Below are positions 43,371 through 53,162 of a DNA stretch of 64,000 nt, one piece after another (the first letter of the stretch is position 1; each line of letters starts with the position of its first letter). This stretch comes from Leptospira ryugenii (GTDB lineage: Bacteria > Spirochaetota > Leptospiria > Leptospirales > Leptospiraceae). The translations under genes were made by a program, and so were the position numbers. The stretch spans positions 1-64,000 of the forward strand of contig NZ_BFBB01000008.1 of NCBI RefSeq assembly GCF_003114855.1, in the 5' to 3' direction. Under the pieces are notes generated by a model that was not told the DNA's origin, did no database searches, and saw nothing but the letters and a program-made list of their open reading frames with translations.

Positions 43371-44309
43371 TTGTTCTCGAATAGCTTTCCCATGCAAATC
43401 CTTGCCAATTTCATTAAATCGATCCTAAATTTTCTTCTACCGAAAACCTACCTTCCTGTTGATTCCAAATCTGGCCTTTGGATTGATTGGGCCGATGATA
43501 CGGAAATCCAAAAAAGGAGAAACAGGGAATCTATAAAAACATTTAAAGATAAAGGGTATGTCATCCTATCGAAACTTATACCTAATCAGCTATGCGATGA
43601 ATTAAACCAAAAGTTTTCTAAATACGTTGAGTCCAATCATGAGGAGGCACGATCGGCGGAAGATTCCTTCGGTTTCCATTCACGACTTTGTAATTTTCAT
43701 ATGTTTTCTTCCAAGGCTAAAGAAATTGCTTTTCATAAAACTTTAGTCTCTATCTTAGATGAGATTTTTTCATCTGAAGCGGTTTTATGTTCTAGTCTTT
43801 ATTTTGAAAAAGGGAGCGAGCAGAGGATTCATCGCGATGGACCTTTCTTCTACACTGTTCCCAAAAATCTCTTTGTTGGAGTCTGGGTAGCATTGGAGGA
43901 TATCCAAGAAGGCACAGGTGAGCTTGTATATTTTCCCAAAGGTCATTTGATTCCAATCTCTGTAGAGAAAATTATACAAGAAGGAGGAGGTTGGTCTGAG
44001 TATAGTAAAGCTATAGAGTCGAAGTGCAGACAGTTGGGTTTGGGACTAGAAAAAAATTTAGCAAAGAAAGGGGATGTCCTAATCTGGCATGCGGAACTTC
44101 CCCATGGTGGATCCAAGATTGACAATTCCAAACAATCAAGAAAATCTATTGTCTTTCATTACAAAGCTAAATTAGCTCCCATCCATGGCGAAGATGTATT
44201 TTTTTCAAAGGCACCCGTTCCTAAATTTTCCGTCTTCTCTTACAAATCATATAACAAACGAAAGTATATTGACCAAGGTATTCCATTCTTTGCTAAAAAT
44301 GAGTATTAA
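43371..44309 (+). CDS. Phytanoyl-CoA dioxygenase (PhyH) family protein
   Basis: TTG 43371 has AAAGGG 11 nt upstream; ATG 43392 is the alternative. The 312-residue protein has the Fe(II)/2-oxoglutarate site of PhyH: H-R-D in R-I-H-R-D-G-P-F-F (near 154-156) and the distal His in W-H-A-E-L-P-H-G-G (near 243), with R-K-S-I as probable 2-oxoglutarate anchor. It hydroxylates an unknown substrate. No linked pathway gene is visible. Confidence 0.8.
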   Translation: MFSNSFPMQILANFIKSILNFLLPKTYLPVDSKSGLWIDWADDTEIQKRRNRESIKTFKDKGYVILSKLIPNQLCDELNQKFSKYVESNHEEARSAEDSFGFHSRLCNFHMFSSKAKEIAFHKTLVSILDEIFSSEAVLCSSLYFEKGSEQRIHRDGPFFYTVPKNLFVGVWVALEDIQEGTGELVYFPKGHLIPISVEKIIQEGGGWSEYSKAIESKCRQLGLGLEKNLAKKGDVLIWHAELPHGGSKIDNSKQSRKSIVFHYKAKLAPIHGEDVFFSKAPVPKFSVFSYKSYNKRKYIDQGIPFFAKNEY

Positions 44310-44475
44310 ATTTTTGCAATACTTAAAGAGTTTCTTATTTCTTAAAGAATGCTTCGACGAATTTCTTTTATCAAAGAATGAAATTCAAAAATCCTTTCTC
44401 ATTCTCAGCGGAAACAAACCGAACAAGGCTCAGCAATCCACTTAACAGATTTTTTGTATAAAAAAAGTGAGAACT

Positions 44476-44949
44476 TCATTTTTCTTTTTCGAATAGAGCA
44501 ACTCTATTTCCTTCTGAATCTTGAAATTCTGCTACAAAGCCAAATTCGATTCTTGTTCTTGGATACAAAATGAATCCGCCTTCTGACACAACTTTTTTCA
44601 AAGTGCTTGTTATATCTTCTGATTGAAAGTAAACAAGTGTTCCTTCTTTGGAGGGACGGTACGTCTTTCCTTTTGCAAGTGCACCAGAAATATGGGAACT
44701 CCCATCCACAAAGGGAAATAAGGCCATCTCATTGCCATCGAGACTAGTTTTCTCGAATGTAAATGAGAATACAGTTGAATAAAAATGAATGGCTCGGTCA
44801 AGGTTACTGACAGGAATTTCAAAATACACAACTGGATTTGCCATAGAACCTTCGAGGTCTTTTTTATGAGAACAAAAACAAACCAAAGTAACAAGCCATG
44901 TAAAGAGAATCACTTTTCCAATCATCTTCATTGCTCTATTGGATTCCAT
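44476..44949 (-). CDS. VOC (glyoxalase-fold) lipoprotein
   Basis: The 157-residue product starts at ATG 44949, overlapping the GNAT stop by 1 nt (TAATG); ATG 44931 is an alternative. The lipobox is V-C-F-C. The mature part is a single VOC unit: V-V-Y-F-E-I-P-V-S-N-L-D-R-A-I-H-F-Y, then G-F-V-A-E-F-Q-D-S-E-G-N-R-V-A-L-F. An exported VOC protein is uncommon. The catalytic role cannot be told. Confidence 0.8.
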   Translation of the reverse strand: MESNRAMKMIGKVILFTWLVTLVCFCSHKKDLEGSMANPVVYFEIPVSNLDRAIHFYSTVFSFTFEKTSLDGNEMALFPFVDGSSHISGALAKGKTYRPSKEGTLVYFQSEDITSTLKKVVSEGGFILYPRTRIEFGFVAEFQDSEGNRVALFEKEK

Positions 44950-45404
44950 TAGACTCGTTTCCAGAAATAAGTCAAAAATTCCTTTTCCTCTTCAAAACCT
45001 TCTCTTTCATACAAACGCCTTGCCGTGAGATTGTGTTTTGAAGTGGACAGCTCCAATCCTTTCCCTTGAAAGACTTCCGTATATTTTTTTGCTTCATTTA
45101 TCAAGAGTTTAGCGATTCCCTTTTTTCTGTATTCTAAAAGCACATACAAGTCGTTTAAGAGGTAGGAACGCTCCATACTGATTGATGAAAATACAGGATA
45201 CAATTGAATAAAGCCAAGAAGTACATCCTGGCCAAGCTCCGTTGCCAAGAGTATGATTGATTGCCGATGCTCCATCCGATCTTTTAAAAAATGAAATGCA
45301 GTATCTCGATCACTTTTTTGTCCATAAAATTGACGGTAGAGATCAAAAAGTTCCGAAATTTTATGTAAATCATTAAAATTTGCCTCTCTTACTTTTAGGT
45401 CCAA
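44949..45404 (-). CDS. GNAT-family N-acetyltransferase
   Basis: The 151-residue protein has the GNAT fold with acetyl-CoA loop R-K-K-G-I-A-K-L-L-I (Q/R-x-x-G-x-G/A) at about 94-103 and C-terminal N-L-T-A-R-R-L-Y-E-R-E-G-F-E. It belongs to the small-molecule or protein acetylating group with L-N-D-L-Y-V before the loop. Coupled to the VOC gene downstream and 9 nt behind the DinB-like gene. Confidence 0.87.
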   Translation of the reverse strand: MDLKVREANFNDLHKISELFDLYRQFYGQKSDRDTAFHFLKDRMEHRQSIILLATELGQDVLLGFIQLYPVFSSISMERSYLLNDLYVLLEYRKKGIAKLLINEAKKYTEVFQGKGLELSTSKHNLTARRLYEREGFEEEKEFLTYFWKRV

Positions 45405-45413
45405 ATTTGCCTC

Positions 45414-45920
45414 CTATTCATTCTGATATTGAGTTTGTTGAAGAAAATATACATAGTCCATCTCTGGTGTAGTGCCACCTAATGCTGTGATAGCCGCAGA
45501 AATTTGACCTCTATGGTGGGTCCTATGGTTCATATTGTGATGGATTAAGTCACAGTAAAGGAGTCTAGATACAAAACCTCGCATTGTTTTATAAGTGAAA
45601 ACCTTTTGCCAAATATCCTCTGTTTGGCTCTCTAGCCAGGTTTCCCATCTTTTCATTGCTAGGAAAAGTTCCATTTTCAAAGCCTTTGGATCATATTGCA
45701 ATTCTTGCGAAAGTGTTTTAGGTTGAAAATCTTCGCCTACCAATCTGGAGAACCATAATTTTTCCACCAATAGCAGATGGTTGATTGTCCCATGGATAGA
45801 CCGAAAGAACAAACCCATATCTTTTTTTAGGTCATCTTCAGAAAAAGCATCCAAGGATCTGTACAATACTTCAGTCGCCCAAAAATGATATTGGTGATTT
45901 CGTACAAAAAATGCCTTCAT
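45414..45920 (-). CDS. DinB-family protein
   Basis: The 168-residue four-helix-bundle protein has the DinB metal triad: H near 48 in I-H-G-T-I-N-H-L-L, and H-H in N-H-R-T-H-H-R-G-Q-I (about 131-138). The DinB/YfiT superfamily includes thiol (bacillithiol or mycothiol-type) transferases; the substrate is unknown here. First gene of the DinB/GNAT/VOC run. Confidence 0.85.
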   Translation of the reverse strand: MKAFFVRNHQYHFWATEVLYRSLDAFSEDDLKKDMGLFFRSIHGTINHLLLVEKLWFSRLVGEDFQPKTLSQELQYDPKALKMELFLAMKRWETWLESQTEDIWQKVFTYKTMRGFVSRLLYCDLIHHNMNHRTHHRGQISAAITALGGTTPEMDYVYFLQQTQYQNE

Positions 45921-46060
45921 GTATGCTACTTCATCTGGAATCGAAAGGAATCAAAGTAGAAAATCTTATGGTGGACCCTGTAAGCCCATCCTAATTTTCC
46001 TTATATTGATGTAATTCCAGTTGCATTTTATTGCTTTTTTGTTAGCCTATTGCATGCTCT

Positions 46061-47146
46061 ATGTCCAGAAACTATCTACAACTCACCATCAATCGACTTT
46101 TTTTATTTGTGCTCTTTGTCTGGTTTCCCTTCCAAACACTTTCGGCCCAAACGAAGTATGATTTCCCGGAGACAAAACCTGGCCAATATATCTATTATCT
46201 GGACAAAAGAGGAGACCAGAAACGACTCACTGGGATCTTAAAGTTTTTTGATGGCACTCTTATTTGCCGCACAATCAATTTGAAAGACAAATCACAAACG
46301 ACCATTACATTCCAAATAGAGGAAAAAGAAAACAATCTCGAACTCAAACCTCTTAAATTGATTTCGGGAAACTTTGAAAAAGACATTCAATATGTATTTG
46401 TAGATCTCCAAAACATAGCAACGCAAGAGTTTAAACATAAATCTTCCTTCACGGAAGGTAAGGACCGGTTTGAAGATCCTTGGCCAGAATTTGGCTATAC
46501 ATTGGAGCATACCTTTTGGAGAGAGATTCCCTTCTTTCACTTATATAGCACCAGAAAAACAGATTCGGAAACTCCAAATTATGAAATCGCTGTAATGGGT
46601 AGAATGGTCAGTGGGAATGATACTTCCTTCTTCCAATTCGATTTTCCTTTGATTGTAGAAAACCAGAACGCGAAATTTACTGTTCCTTCGAAAACAGAAC
46701 AGGTTTTTGTAAGCCAGGGTTATTCCCTAATCTTAGACGAAAACTGGAAACCTCACCTAGCAGATGCTAAAAACAAACTTTACCACGATACCTTCTGGCT
46801 AGAGGTGAACTCAAAAAGAGATGCGCAAATTGGAATCGAAATTGTGGAAAATAAGAAACTTCCCAAAGAGGCAAAAATTAAGTCGAGTTTAGATTTTGCT
46901 CAAAAAATTGCTAACTCTACCCCCATGCTTTTAGCTATCTCATTATATTTTAATCCTATCAATGATAAAGAAACAACTGTCTCTTACATTGTATTTGATT
47001 TAGAGAGTAAATTGCCAACCATCATGATTCATAGAATTAAGGAGATTGAACCAGGGAAATACCATGTGATCAATTTCTCTGCATTTTTAGAAACCTATAG
47101 TTCAAATGAGGATTATTTCAACCAAATGTTAAGCAAAATAAAATAG
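46061..47146 (+). CDS. Exported protein of unknown function
   Basis: The 361-residue protein has a signal peptide (about 1-29, ending L-S-A-Q) and a soluble, aromatic-rich beta-type body with no recognised motif. Near 200-240 it reads F-D-F-P-L-I-V-E-N-Q-N; the second half carries W-L-E-V-N-S-K-R-D. Probably periplasmic. It stands alone, diverging from the DinB operon. Confidence 0.6.
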   Translation: MSRNYLQLTINRLFLFVLFVWFPFQTLSAQTKYDFPETKPGQYIYYLDKRGDQKRLTGILKFFDGTLICRTINLKDKSQTTITFQIEEKENNLELKPLKLISGNFEKDIQYVFVDLQNIATQEFKHKSSFTEGKDRFEDPWPEFGYTLEHTFWREIPFFHLYSTRKTDSETPNYEIAVMGRMVSGNDTSFFQFDFPLIVENQNAKFTVPSKTEQVFVSQGYSLILDENWKPHLADAKNKLYHDTFWLEVNSKRDAQIGIEIVENKKLPKEAKIKSSLDFAQKIANSTPMLLAISLYFNPINDKETTVSYIVFDLESKLPTIMIHRIKEIEPGKYHVINFSAFLETYSSNEDYFNQMLSKIK

Positions 47147-47199
47147 CCTACTCTCAAGTAAAGGCGAATGATTGCATTTAGTTTTTCTAGATTCATTTA

Positions 47200-49440
47200 T
47201 TAATTCACAAAATCATTTTCTTTATGTAAAAATAAATATAGAGTAGATAGCAATTCGGAAACAATGATTGGTTTTTTAAGACAAGCATTCATGCCAGCAG
47301 CATAATACTCTTTTACTTGGTTTTCCATACTATTTGCTGTAACAGCTATAATTAGAATATTCTGAAATTTATCTTTTCTTGACCTTATTTGACGAGTCGC
47401 CTCAATCCCGTCCATTTCAGGCATTTGGATATCCATCAAGATGAGATCATATGGGTATTCGTCCAAATCCAATAGATGAACCACCTCTTTACCATTCATT
47501 GCAACATGAACTGTATAGTTTTCCTTCTCTAAAATACGCATGATAAACTTTTGGTTTAAAGGATTGTCTTCAGCAATTAACAAATGGAATTTTGAATTTT
47601 CTAAAGTATTGTGTGCAACCGAACCTAAGCTTTTGGAATGCTCCCGCCGAGCAGTCTCATAAGGAAGGGTAAAAATAAAGGTGGATCCTTTTTTTAGCTC
47701 ACTTTCGACTCGAATAGCACCACCCATAAGGTGTACAAGTTCTTTGGAAATATACAATCCCAAGCCGGAGCCTTCCTGTTTCTTTGTTCTTGAAGTCCCC
47801 AATTGAGTGAATCGTTCAAACAATCGATGTTGGTCCTCATGTGATATTCCAATGCCCGTATCTTTGACGGAAAATTCGATCCACCTTGGATCTTTGGCTC
47901 TTTTGACAATCAATCGTATTGAGCCGATCTTTGTAAATTTAAAGGCATTGCTGATGAGATTGATGAGTACTTGCCTAAGGCGACTTTCGTCTAAAAGTAA
48001 AGGTTCTGTAAAATGATCCTTTTGAATCTCAATTTGAAAATGTACATTTCTTTCCTTTGATTCCTCTTCAAACAATAACTGTAAATTTGCACATAGACTA
48101 CTTAGTTGAATGGGTTCTTTTTTGATTTCTATTTTTTGAAATTCAAGTTTAGAAACATCTAAAATATCATTGATAATTGTAAGTAAAGATAAAATGGATT
48201 TTTTCGCTTGGAAGAGGTAATCTTCTTGCTCCTTGTCTAATGTTGTCCTCTCTAAAAGGGATAACATACCGAGTACGCCGTTCATTGGTGTTCTGATTTC
48301 ATGGCTCATATTTGCTAAGAATTGAGTTTTGATTTGGTTCGCCTCTTGTAATTCTTTTGTTCTTTCCTTTACCAAAGATTCAACGGTTCTTTCCTTTCCT
48401 AAAATCATCATGACTACCAAACCCAAAAGCCCTGAAAGTAAGGACGAAAACAAAAGCAAAACCTCTGATGCTCTAGAAATATTTACTAGATAAAATGCTC
48501 TCGTTGCAATGATGGTTAATTGGAAATTGAATTCTTTTGATTGTATGCTAAGCGATTTTTCAAATTCCGAAAAAATTGGATTATTAGCAGAATTACAATT
48601 ATAGTCAAATAGTATATTATGTTTATCTACTATTTCTTTTATCTGAATGCATAATGTACTAGCAAGCATATCTTTATCCAAAATGTCCCTGGTACTTTGT
48701 TGCCCTAGTTCTTCAAATCGCTCACCAATGATTTGTTGGATCCTTTCTGCTTCAAAAGAAAGCCTATTTTGTATAAATTCATTTTCCCAAGTTCGAGTGT
48801 AGAAAAATACCAACAAACTTAAAAGAAACGAGATCGCAGAAGCGACAAAGTAAAATGCGAATCGTTCTCCTGTTTCTTCACCCCTTCTCCAATTCCAATA
48901 AAACAATGTGAGAGGAGTAAAGATCAAAATGCCAATCGTATCACCCAAACACCAACGAAACCAGGAATCCCATATTTCTTGAACTTGGATATGATCAAAA
49001 AGTACGAGAGCAAATATTCCCATGGAAGCGGACATAACCGATGTGATAGGGCCGGTTATCAAAAAGAACCTTTTCATCTCCTTTGTTTGGTAAAGATCAA
49101 GTTTATGTCCCAAAGAACGCCGGAGAGTTAGCCCACCAATGATTGAGGCGATTGTGTTTCCAAAAGCAATAAAACCAATCCGCGACCACTCATGGAATGG
49201 GATATCTTGTGCGTGCAGAAAAGATGCAAAGCTAAGGTTGGTGAGAAAAGAAGCAAAAAATAAGATTGGCCAGACCTTTTTCCCATAGACGAGTACAAAG
49301 CCTAGTGCAATTCCTGCGGAGGGCCAAATCGGAGAGCTTGCACCATCTAATGCGAATACGTTGAGGCATAGCTTTCCAAACCCAATATAGAGGACAAAAA
49401 AGGTAATCTGAATTTGAAAGCTCTTTATTAACTTTGCCAC
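47200..49440 (-). CDS. MASE1 hybrid sensor histidine kinase
   Basis: The 746-residue protein has an N-terminal MASE1-type membrane domain (about 8 helices within 1-330, W-P-S-A-G-I-A-L-G in the first loop). HisKA follows with H380 in M-S-H-E-I-R-T-P-M-N-G, then HATPase (N-box N-A-F-K-F-T, G1 D-T-G-I-G-I, G2 G-S-G-L-G-L-Y-I) and a receiver domain with D670 in L-M-D-I-Q-M-P-E-M-D-G. There is no dedicated response regulator nearby. Signal unknown. Confidence 0.92.
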   Translation of the reverse strand: MAKLIKSFQIQITFFVLYIGFGKLCLNVFALDGASSPIWPSAGIALGFVLVYGKKVWPILFFASFLTNLSFASFLHAQDIPFHEWSRIGFIAFGNTIASIIGGLTLRRSLGHKLDLYQTKEMKRFFLITGPITSVMSASMGIFALVLFDHIQVQEIWDSWFRWCLGDTIGILIFTPLTLFYWNWRRGEETGERFAFYFVASAISFLLSLLVFFYTRTWENEFIQNRLSFEAERIQQIIGERFEELGQQSTRDILDKDMLASTLCIQIKEIVDKHNILFDYNCNSANNPIFSEFEKSLSIQSKEFNFQLTIIATRAFYLVNISRASEVLLLFSSLLSGLLGLVVMMILGKERTVESLVKERTKELQEANQIKTQFLANMSHEIRTPMNGVLGMLSLLERTTLDKEQEDYLFQAKKSILSLLTIINDILDVSKLEFQKIEIKKEPIQLSSLCANLQLLFEEESKERNVHFQIEIQKDHFTEPLLLDESRLRQVLINLISNAFKFTKIGSIRLIVKRAKDPRWIEFSVKDTGIGISHEDQHRLFERFTQLGTSRTKKQEGSGLGLYISKELVHLMGGAIRVESELKKGSTFIFTLPYETARREHSKSLGSVAHNTLENSKFHLLIAEDNPLNQKFIMRILEKENYTVHVAMNGKEVVHLLDLDEYPYDLILMDIQMPEMDGIEATRQIRSRKDKFQNILIIAVTANSMENQVKEYYAAGMNACLKKPIIVSELLSTLYLFLHKENDFVN

Positions 49441-49610
49441 AAGTAGTCCTCTCCCAAAAGATCGATAACTATCGTTCTGTGATGGTGTTGTATTATTGCA
49501 TCATCTAACAAGAATGTAAATGATTTATCTCGAAAGATTTGACCTAAAGCCAAGAAAAAGACCAGATCCGTCTTGATTTTCTAGATTTTTTTGGTTCAAT
49601 AGAATAACCG

Positions 49611-50381
49611 ATGAATCGATTAACTTTTTATCTAACCATCTGTTATGCCATACCCTTCCTCTTTCCTCAGTTTTTTTTGGGTTTGTGCCTATCCTATTTA
49701 CTGAAAATTCTTGGAAATGATCTCTACTCCAATCGAATCAATAATCATTTGGCGTACACTTGGTTAAGGCTGTTCCTTTTTTTTACACGAACAAAACTCA
49801 TTTGTGATTTGGACAATTGGGAGCCCGGGCAATCTAAAAAATTCATCATATGCAACCACACCAATGCCCTTGAAGTTCCGATAGTCGTTGGTTTACCTTA
49901 CTTAAAACATACTCCCAATTTGAATCTCTCTTATTTAGGAGGTGACATCATCCAAAGATACAAACTAATTCCGCTGATGATGCATGCACGAATTGTAGAA
50001 GCGGTCACCTATTCCGAAAAAAAACCAAATTTTCGCAATTTTAAAAAGGACGTTTTGTACGTTTTGGAAAGGAGAACTATATTTCTTTTCCCTGAGGGAA
50101 AACGTACCTACTCAGAAGAAATTTTGCCTTTTGAGACAGGAGTCATGAAAATAGCCTATAAATTCCAAATAGATTTGGATATCTTTGTCGTCGGAGGATT
50201 GATGAAATTCAGTGATGATACCAAATTCATTCATTTTAGAAAGAACAATCTAGTCTATGTAGCTTTCTGCGGTAAAATCCAGGCGAGCGAACATGCTAGC
50301 TTTGAATCTTACCTCCAATGTGCAGAAAAAATGATGAAAAAAAAGAAAGAAAATTTGGACACACTGTACTTTCCAAATTAA
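49611..50381 (+). CDS. Divergent PlsC-like acyltransferase
   Basis: The 256-residue protein has an N-terminal membrane segment (about 7-32). Its acyltransferase motifs are altered: N-H-T-N-A-L-E replaces N-H-x-x-x-x-D (Glu for Asp) and F-P-E-G-K-R-T replaces F-P-E-G-T-R. It may still acylate a lipid, but the catalytic dyad change is notable. It converges on and overlaps by 4 nt a canonical plsC. Confidence 0.72.
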   Translation: MNRLTFYLTICYAIPFLFPQFFLGLCLSYLLKILGNDLYSNRINNHLAYTWLRLFLFFTRTKLICDLDNWEPGQSKKFIICNHTNALEVPIVVGLPYLKHTPNLNLSYLGGDIIQRYKLIPLMMHARIVEAVTYSEKKPNFRNFKKDVLYVLERRTIFLFPEGKRTYSEEILPFETGVMKIAYKFQIDLDIFVVGGLMKFSDDTKFIHFRKNNLVYVAFCGKIQASEHASFESYLQCAEKMMKKKKENLDTLYFPN

Positions 50382-51094
50382 ATTTTGGTTAATTCCTCTT
50401 TGATGAGTTGTTCTACTCTCAATGCAAGATCCTTGCTCGAGACCCCTGCAAACTCTTCTGGGTAAATTGCTGGCAAAATCGACACATGAACAGAGGCAGG
50501 TTGTAAAATCATCCCACTCTTTTCCATAATATTGGATGTACCTTTGATTGCAATTGGAACTATCGGTACGCCAGAGTCCATTGCTAAACGAAAGCTTCCT
50601 GCTTTGAATGCCCGCATTCCTGCACCTTTACTCCTAGTGCCTTCCGGGAAAATTAAAAGTGAATGTCCTTCTTTCAGTACTTTGACACCAGTTTCTATCG
50701 CTAAGGTAGAATCACTCCGATTCTTTCTGTCCAAAAAAACACAATGCATGACTTTCATCCAAGATCCTACCACAGGAATTTTGAGGACTTCAATCTTTGA
50801 AATAAAACCAAATGGCTTTGGTACTGAAGAAATTAAGGTGGGAATATCAAAATTTCCTTCATGATTTGCTACAAATAAAACGGCACCAAATGGAGGGCTA
50901 GTCTCTATCTTTGGAATGACCTTTACCCCAACGATTTTAAGTAAGGTGCTCGCCCATTGTCTTGGTATTTTGTTTTTCTGCCAATCAGTCTCTTCGGTGG
51001 AATTCAGACTTAACTTTTTTGCCTTTGCCCTTCCAATAAAACTAAAAGCTCCTCTTATGAAAAAATAGAGGTAGAATAAAATTGTGCGGAACAT
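50378..51094 (-). CDS. plsC: 1-acyl-sn-glycerol-3-phosphate acyltransferase
   Basis: The 238-residue protein has an N-terminal hydrophobic segment, catalytic N-H-E-G-N-F-D (H-x4-D), F-P-E-G-T-R-S-K-G for phosphate binding, and V-P-I-V-P-I-A-I-K-G. It adds the second acyl chain to lysophosphatidate at the inner membrane. Convergent with the divergent homologue. Confidence 0.88.
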   Translation of the reverse strand: MFRTILFYLYFFIRGAFSFIGRAKAKKLSLNSTEETDWQKNKIPRQWASTLLKIVGVKVIPKIETSPPFGAVLFVANHEGNFDIPTLISSVPKPFGFISKIEVLKIPVVGSWMKVMHCVFLDRKNRSDSTLAIETGVKVLKEGHSLLIFPEGTRSKGAGMRAFKAGSFRLAMDSGVPIVPIAIKGTSNIMEKSGMILQPASVHVSILPAIYPEEFAGVSSKDLALRVEQLIKEELTKI

Positions 51095-51147
51095 GAGATG
51101 CCTTACCTTTTATCATGAATCATGAGTTCTAGGAAAGATTTTCGAAT

Positions 51148-51852
51148 TTGGTCAAAGTTATCAAGTGTTTAAATCCATGGAACTTACCGAATAGACTAAT
51201 AGTTATGGATTCAGAAAAGGCAATATGGATCTGGCCTAAGTCCGGCACAGAAACACTTATTCAATTCTTGTTCTTTATTCTGATTATTTATTTTTTGATT
51301 CAATTTTTAGGCTATCTTTCCAGAAGAAACCATAATGCCAGGCAAAACTGGGTTCGTTTAAGTATACTTGCCACAAAACGAGGATTAAAGCTAAGTCAAA
51401 AAAAGATACTACATCTTTTTTTCTTTAGGCTTAAGTTAAAACAACAAGAAACTATTTTCGATTCAAAAGAGCAGCTATTTCATTTGTTATTTCACTATTT
51501 CGCAAATTTAGATGATGGCCATTCCGATACCTATTTAGAAATAATTCATCTCTTACATTTCCAAAATAGCTCCATCGATTCCTATCCTTTAAAAAGTCCA
51601 TTTGAACTCCAAGAGAAAGAAATGATTGCCTATCGATCGCAGTCAAATTCTGGATTGGCAAAAGTAACAACCAGATCAAGTGAACAGATTGTACTTTCGA
51701 TCAAAGGAAAAAAATTCCATAAACTTCCACAAAATGGAAAGATGGAAGCCATCGTTTACCGAAAGGGAGTTGGCATCCAAAGATTCCAAGGAAAAAGTAA
51801 AAAAATTTCCCACAACCATATTGCTTTTATCCCAACAGGACAGCTTGGTTAG
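51148..51852 (+). CDS. Membrane-anchored protein, possible PilZN-like domain
   Basis: TTG 51148 has AGGAAAG 10 nt upstream; ATG 51205 (M-D-S-E-K) gives a shorter form of 215 residues. One membrane segment lies at about 40-60, followed by a helical part. A C-terminal beta domain (about 165-230; L-S-I-K-G-K-K-F-H-K-L-P-Q-N-G-K-M-E-A) resembles the N-terminal half of YcgR/PilZ proteins. That resemblance is weak. It precedes mreC by about 170 nt. Confidence 0.5.
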   Translation: MVKVIKCLNPWNLPNRLIVMDSEKAIWIWPKSGTETLIQFLFFILIIYFLIQFLGYLSRRNHNARQNWVRLSILATKRGLKLSQKKILHLFFFRLKLKQQETIFDSKEQLFHLLFHYFANLDDGHSDTYLEIIHLLHFQNSSIDSYPLKSPFELQEKEMIAYRSQSNSGLAKVTTRSSEQIVLSIKGKKFHKLPQNGKMEAIVYRKGVGIQRFQGKSKKISHNHIAFIPTGQLG

Positions 51853-52019
51853 TAGATCGTCAATCTTGCCTCTGCCATAGCCAAGGGACAGGCCTAAAAC
51901 TCCAAGAAAGTAAGGAAACCTCTCATCTTCGCATTAATGATGATCCCTTGGATTCCCAGCCGATTTAGATAACTTGTTGAATTTTTCTCAGCCCCTAGAT
52001 TTCATGTGACATAATATCC

Positions 52020-53162
52020 ATGATCTGGAACCGATTTAGTAAAAATGCGGAAGCGCTGTCTCTGGGATTTGTGCTGGTCTTCTCCTTTACCTCCCTCATT
52101 TGGAATGGGAATTTTATGGTGCGGGGGATTGCTACCTTCCAAGGAGTCGGTGATTTTTTTTCAGGTTCGTTTGATTCTTTGGGCAGCTTAATCAAAAGTT
52201 CTTACAATAAACTCGAATCCTTTGAACGTGTGAGAGAAGAACGCGATTCCTGTTTAAACGTCATGGAAGAATACCGACAAATGGCAAAGGACATCGACCG
52301 CCTCAAAGCTGAGAATGATATCCTTCGGCAAGAACTGAATTTTCCTCTTCGTTCTGATTACCCTGCTGTACGGGCAGAGGTGCTTAGCGTTCGGCTCAAC
52401 TCCATTTATCGGACCATCATCATCAATAAAGGGTCGGAAGTTGGGATTAAGCCTTATATGCCAGTCGTCGCGAGGGCTCTCGATGAGAAAGGCCGCTTTG
52501 CCGAGGCACTCGTCGGAAAGATCATCGCCGTTTCCAAAGGATCTGCCGTAGTCCAACCTCTAATCAATTCCAATTTTTCTATGGGTGTTTCCGTCCCTGG
52601 AACCAATCTCTGGGCCTCTCTTTCAGGCAATAGCGGGAGGGGGACGGATGTTCTTTTGGATTACATTGACTCAGGGATTGTCATTGACCCAAAAGCCATT
52701 GGAAGTTTTCCCATGGGCCCAACTCCTCCTGGAACAAGCAACACCTACTTTACAGAAGGCTTTAGCAAAATCGGAAAGCCTGTCTTCAGTTCTGGCGGAT
52801 CGGGCGTATATCCCTCTGGAATCCCTGTCGGGATCATCATCGAAGAGGGGCCGAGGAATGGGTCCTTTAAAACAGCCTTTGTGCGCCCCTTCGTGGAATT
52901 TGATAAACTCCTGAATGTCGTTGTGATCAAAAAACTCCCAGAAAAATGGCGAGAAGAGTGGCCAGCGGAAAAGACGATCCAAATTGACGGGCCGTACTTT
53001 GGTGAGATTGATTTTCCCAGAGAAAAAGATTATAACCAGAAAAACCAACAAACTCCTAAGAAGAGCTTAAATCCGCTAAACAACAAACCTTCATTGAAAC
53101 CCGAGAACGGCCAAGAAAATCCAATTGCTCCTAAAGAGGAACCAGTGGAGGCAAATCCATGA
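52020..53162 (+). CDS. mreC: Rod-shape determining protein MreC
   Basis: The 380-residue protein has a short cytoplasmic start, one membrane helix (about 13-33), a coiled coil (about 65-105; [14 protein letters not shown]) and the MreC beta core ([22 protein letters not shown]). A proline/lysine/asparagine-rich tail of about 50 residues follows, longer than usual. Periplasmic MreC links MreB with PBP2. It heads an operon with 4-nt overlaps to mreD and onward. Confidence 0.95.
   Translation: MIWNRFSKNAEALSLGFVLVFSFTSLIWNGNFMVRGIATFQGVGDFFSGSFDSLGSLIKSSYNKLESFERVREERDSCLNVMEEYRQMAKDIDRLKAENDILRQELNFPLRSDYPAVRAEVLSVRLNSIYRTIIINKGSEVGIKPYMPVVARALDEKGRFAEALVGKIIAVSKGSAVVQPLINSNFSMGVSVPGTNLWASLSGNSGRGTDVLLDYIDSGIVIDPKAIGSFPMGPTPPGTSNTYFTEGFSKIGKPVFSSGGSGVYPSGIPVGIIIEEGPRNGSFKTAFVRPFVEFDKLLNVVVIKKLPEKWREEWPAEKTIQIDGPYFGEIDFPREKDYNQKNQQTPKKSLNPLNNKPSLKPENGQENPIAPKEEPVEANP

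Noticed and set aside
44299..44445. 48-codon frame starting inside the PhyH stop region
   Set aside because: The ATG overlaps the PhyH end, but there is no separate ribosome-binding site and no recognisable feature apart from a hydrophobic stretch.
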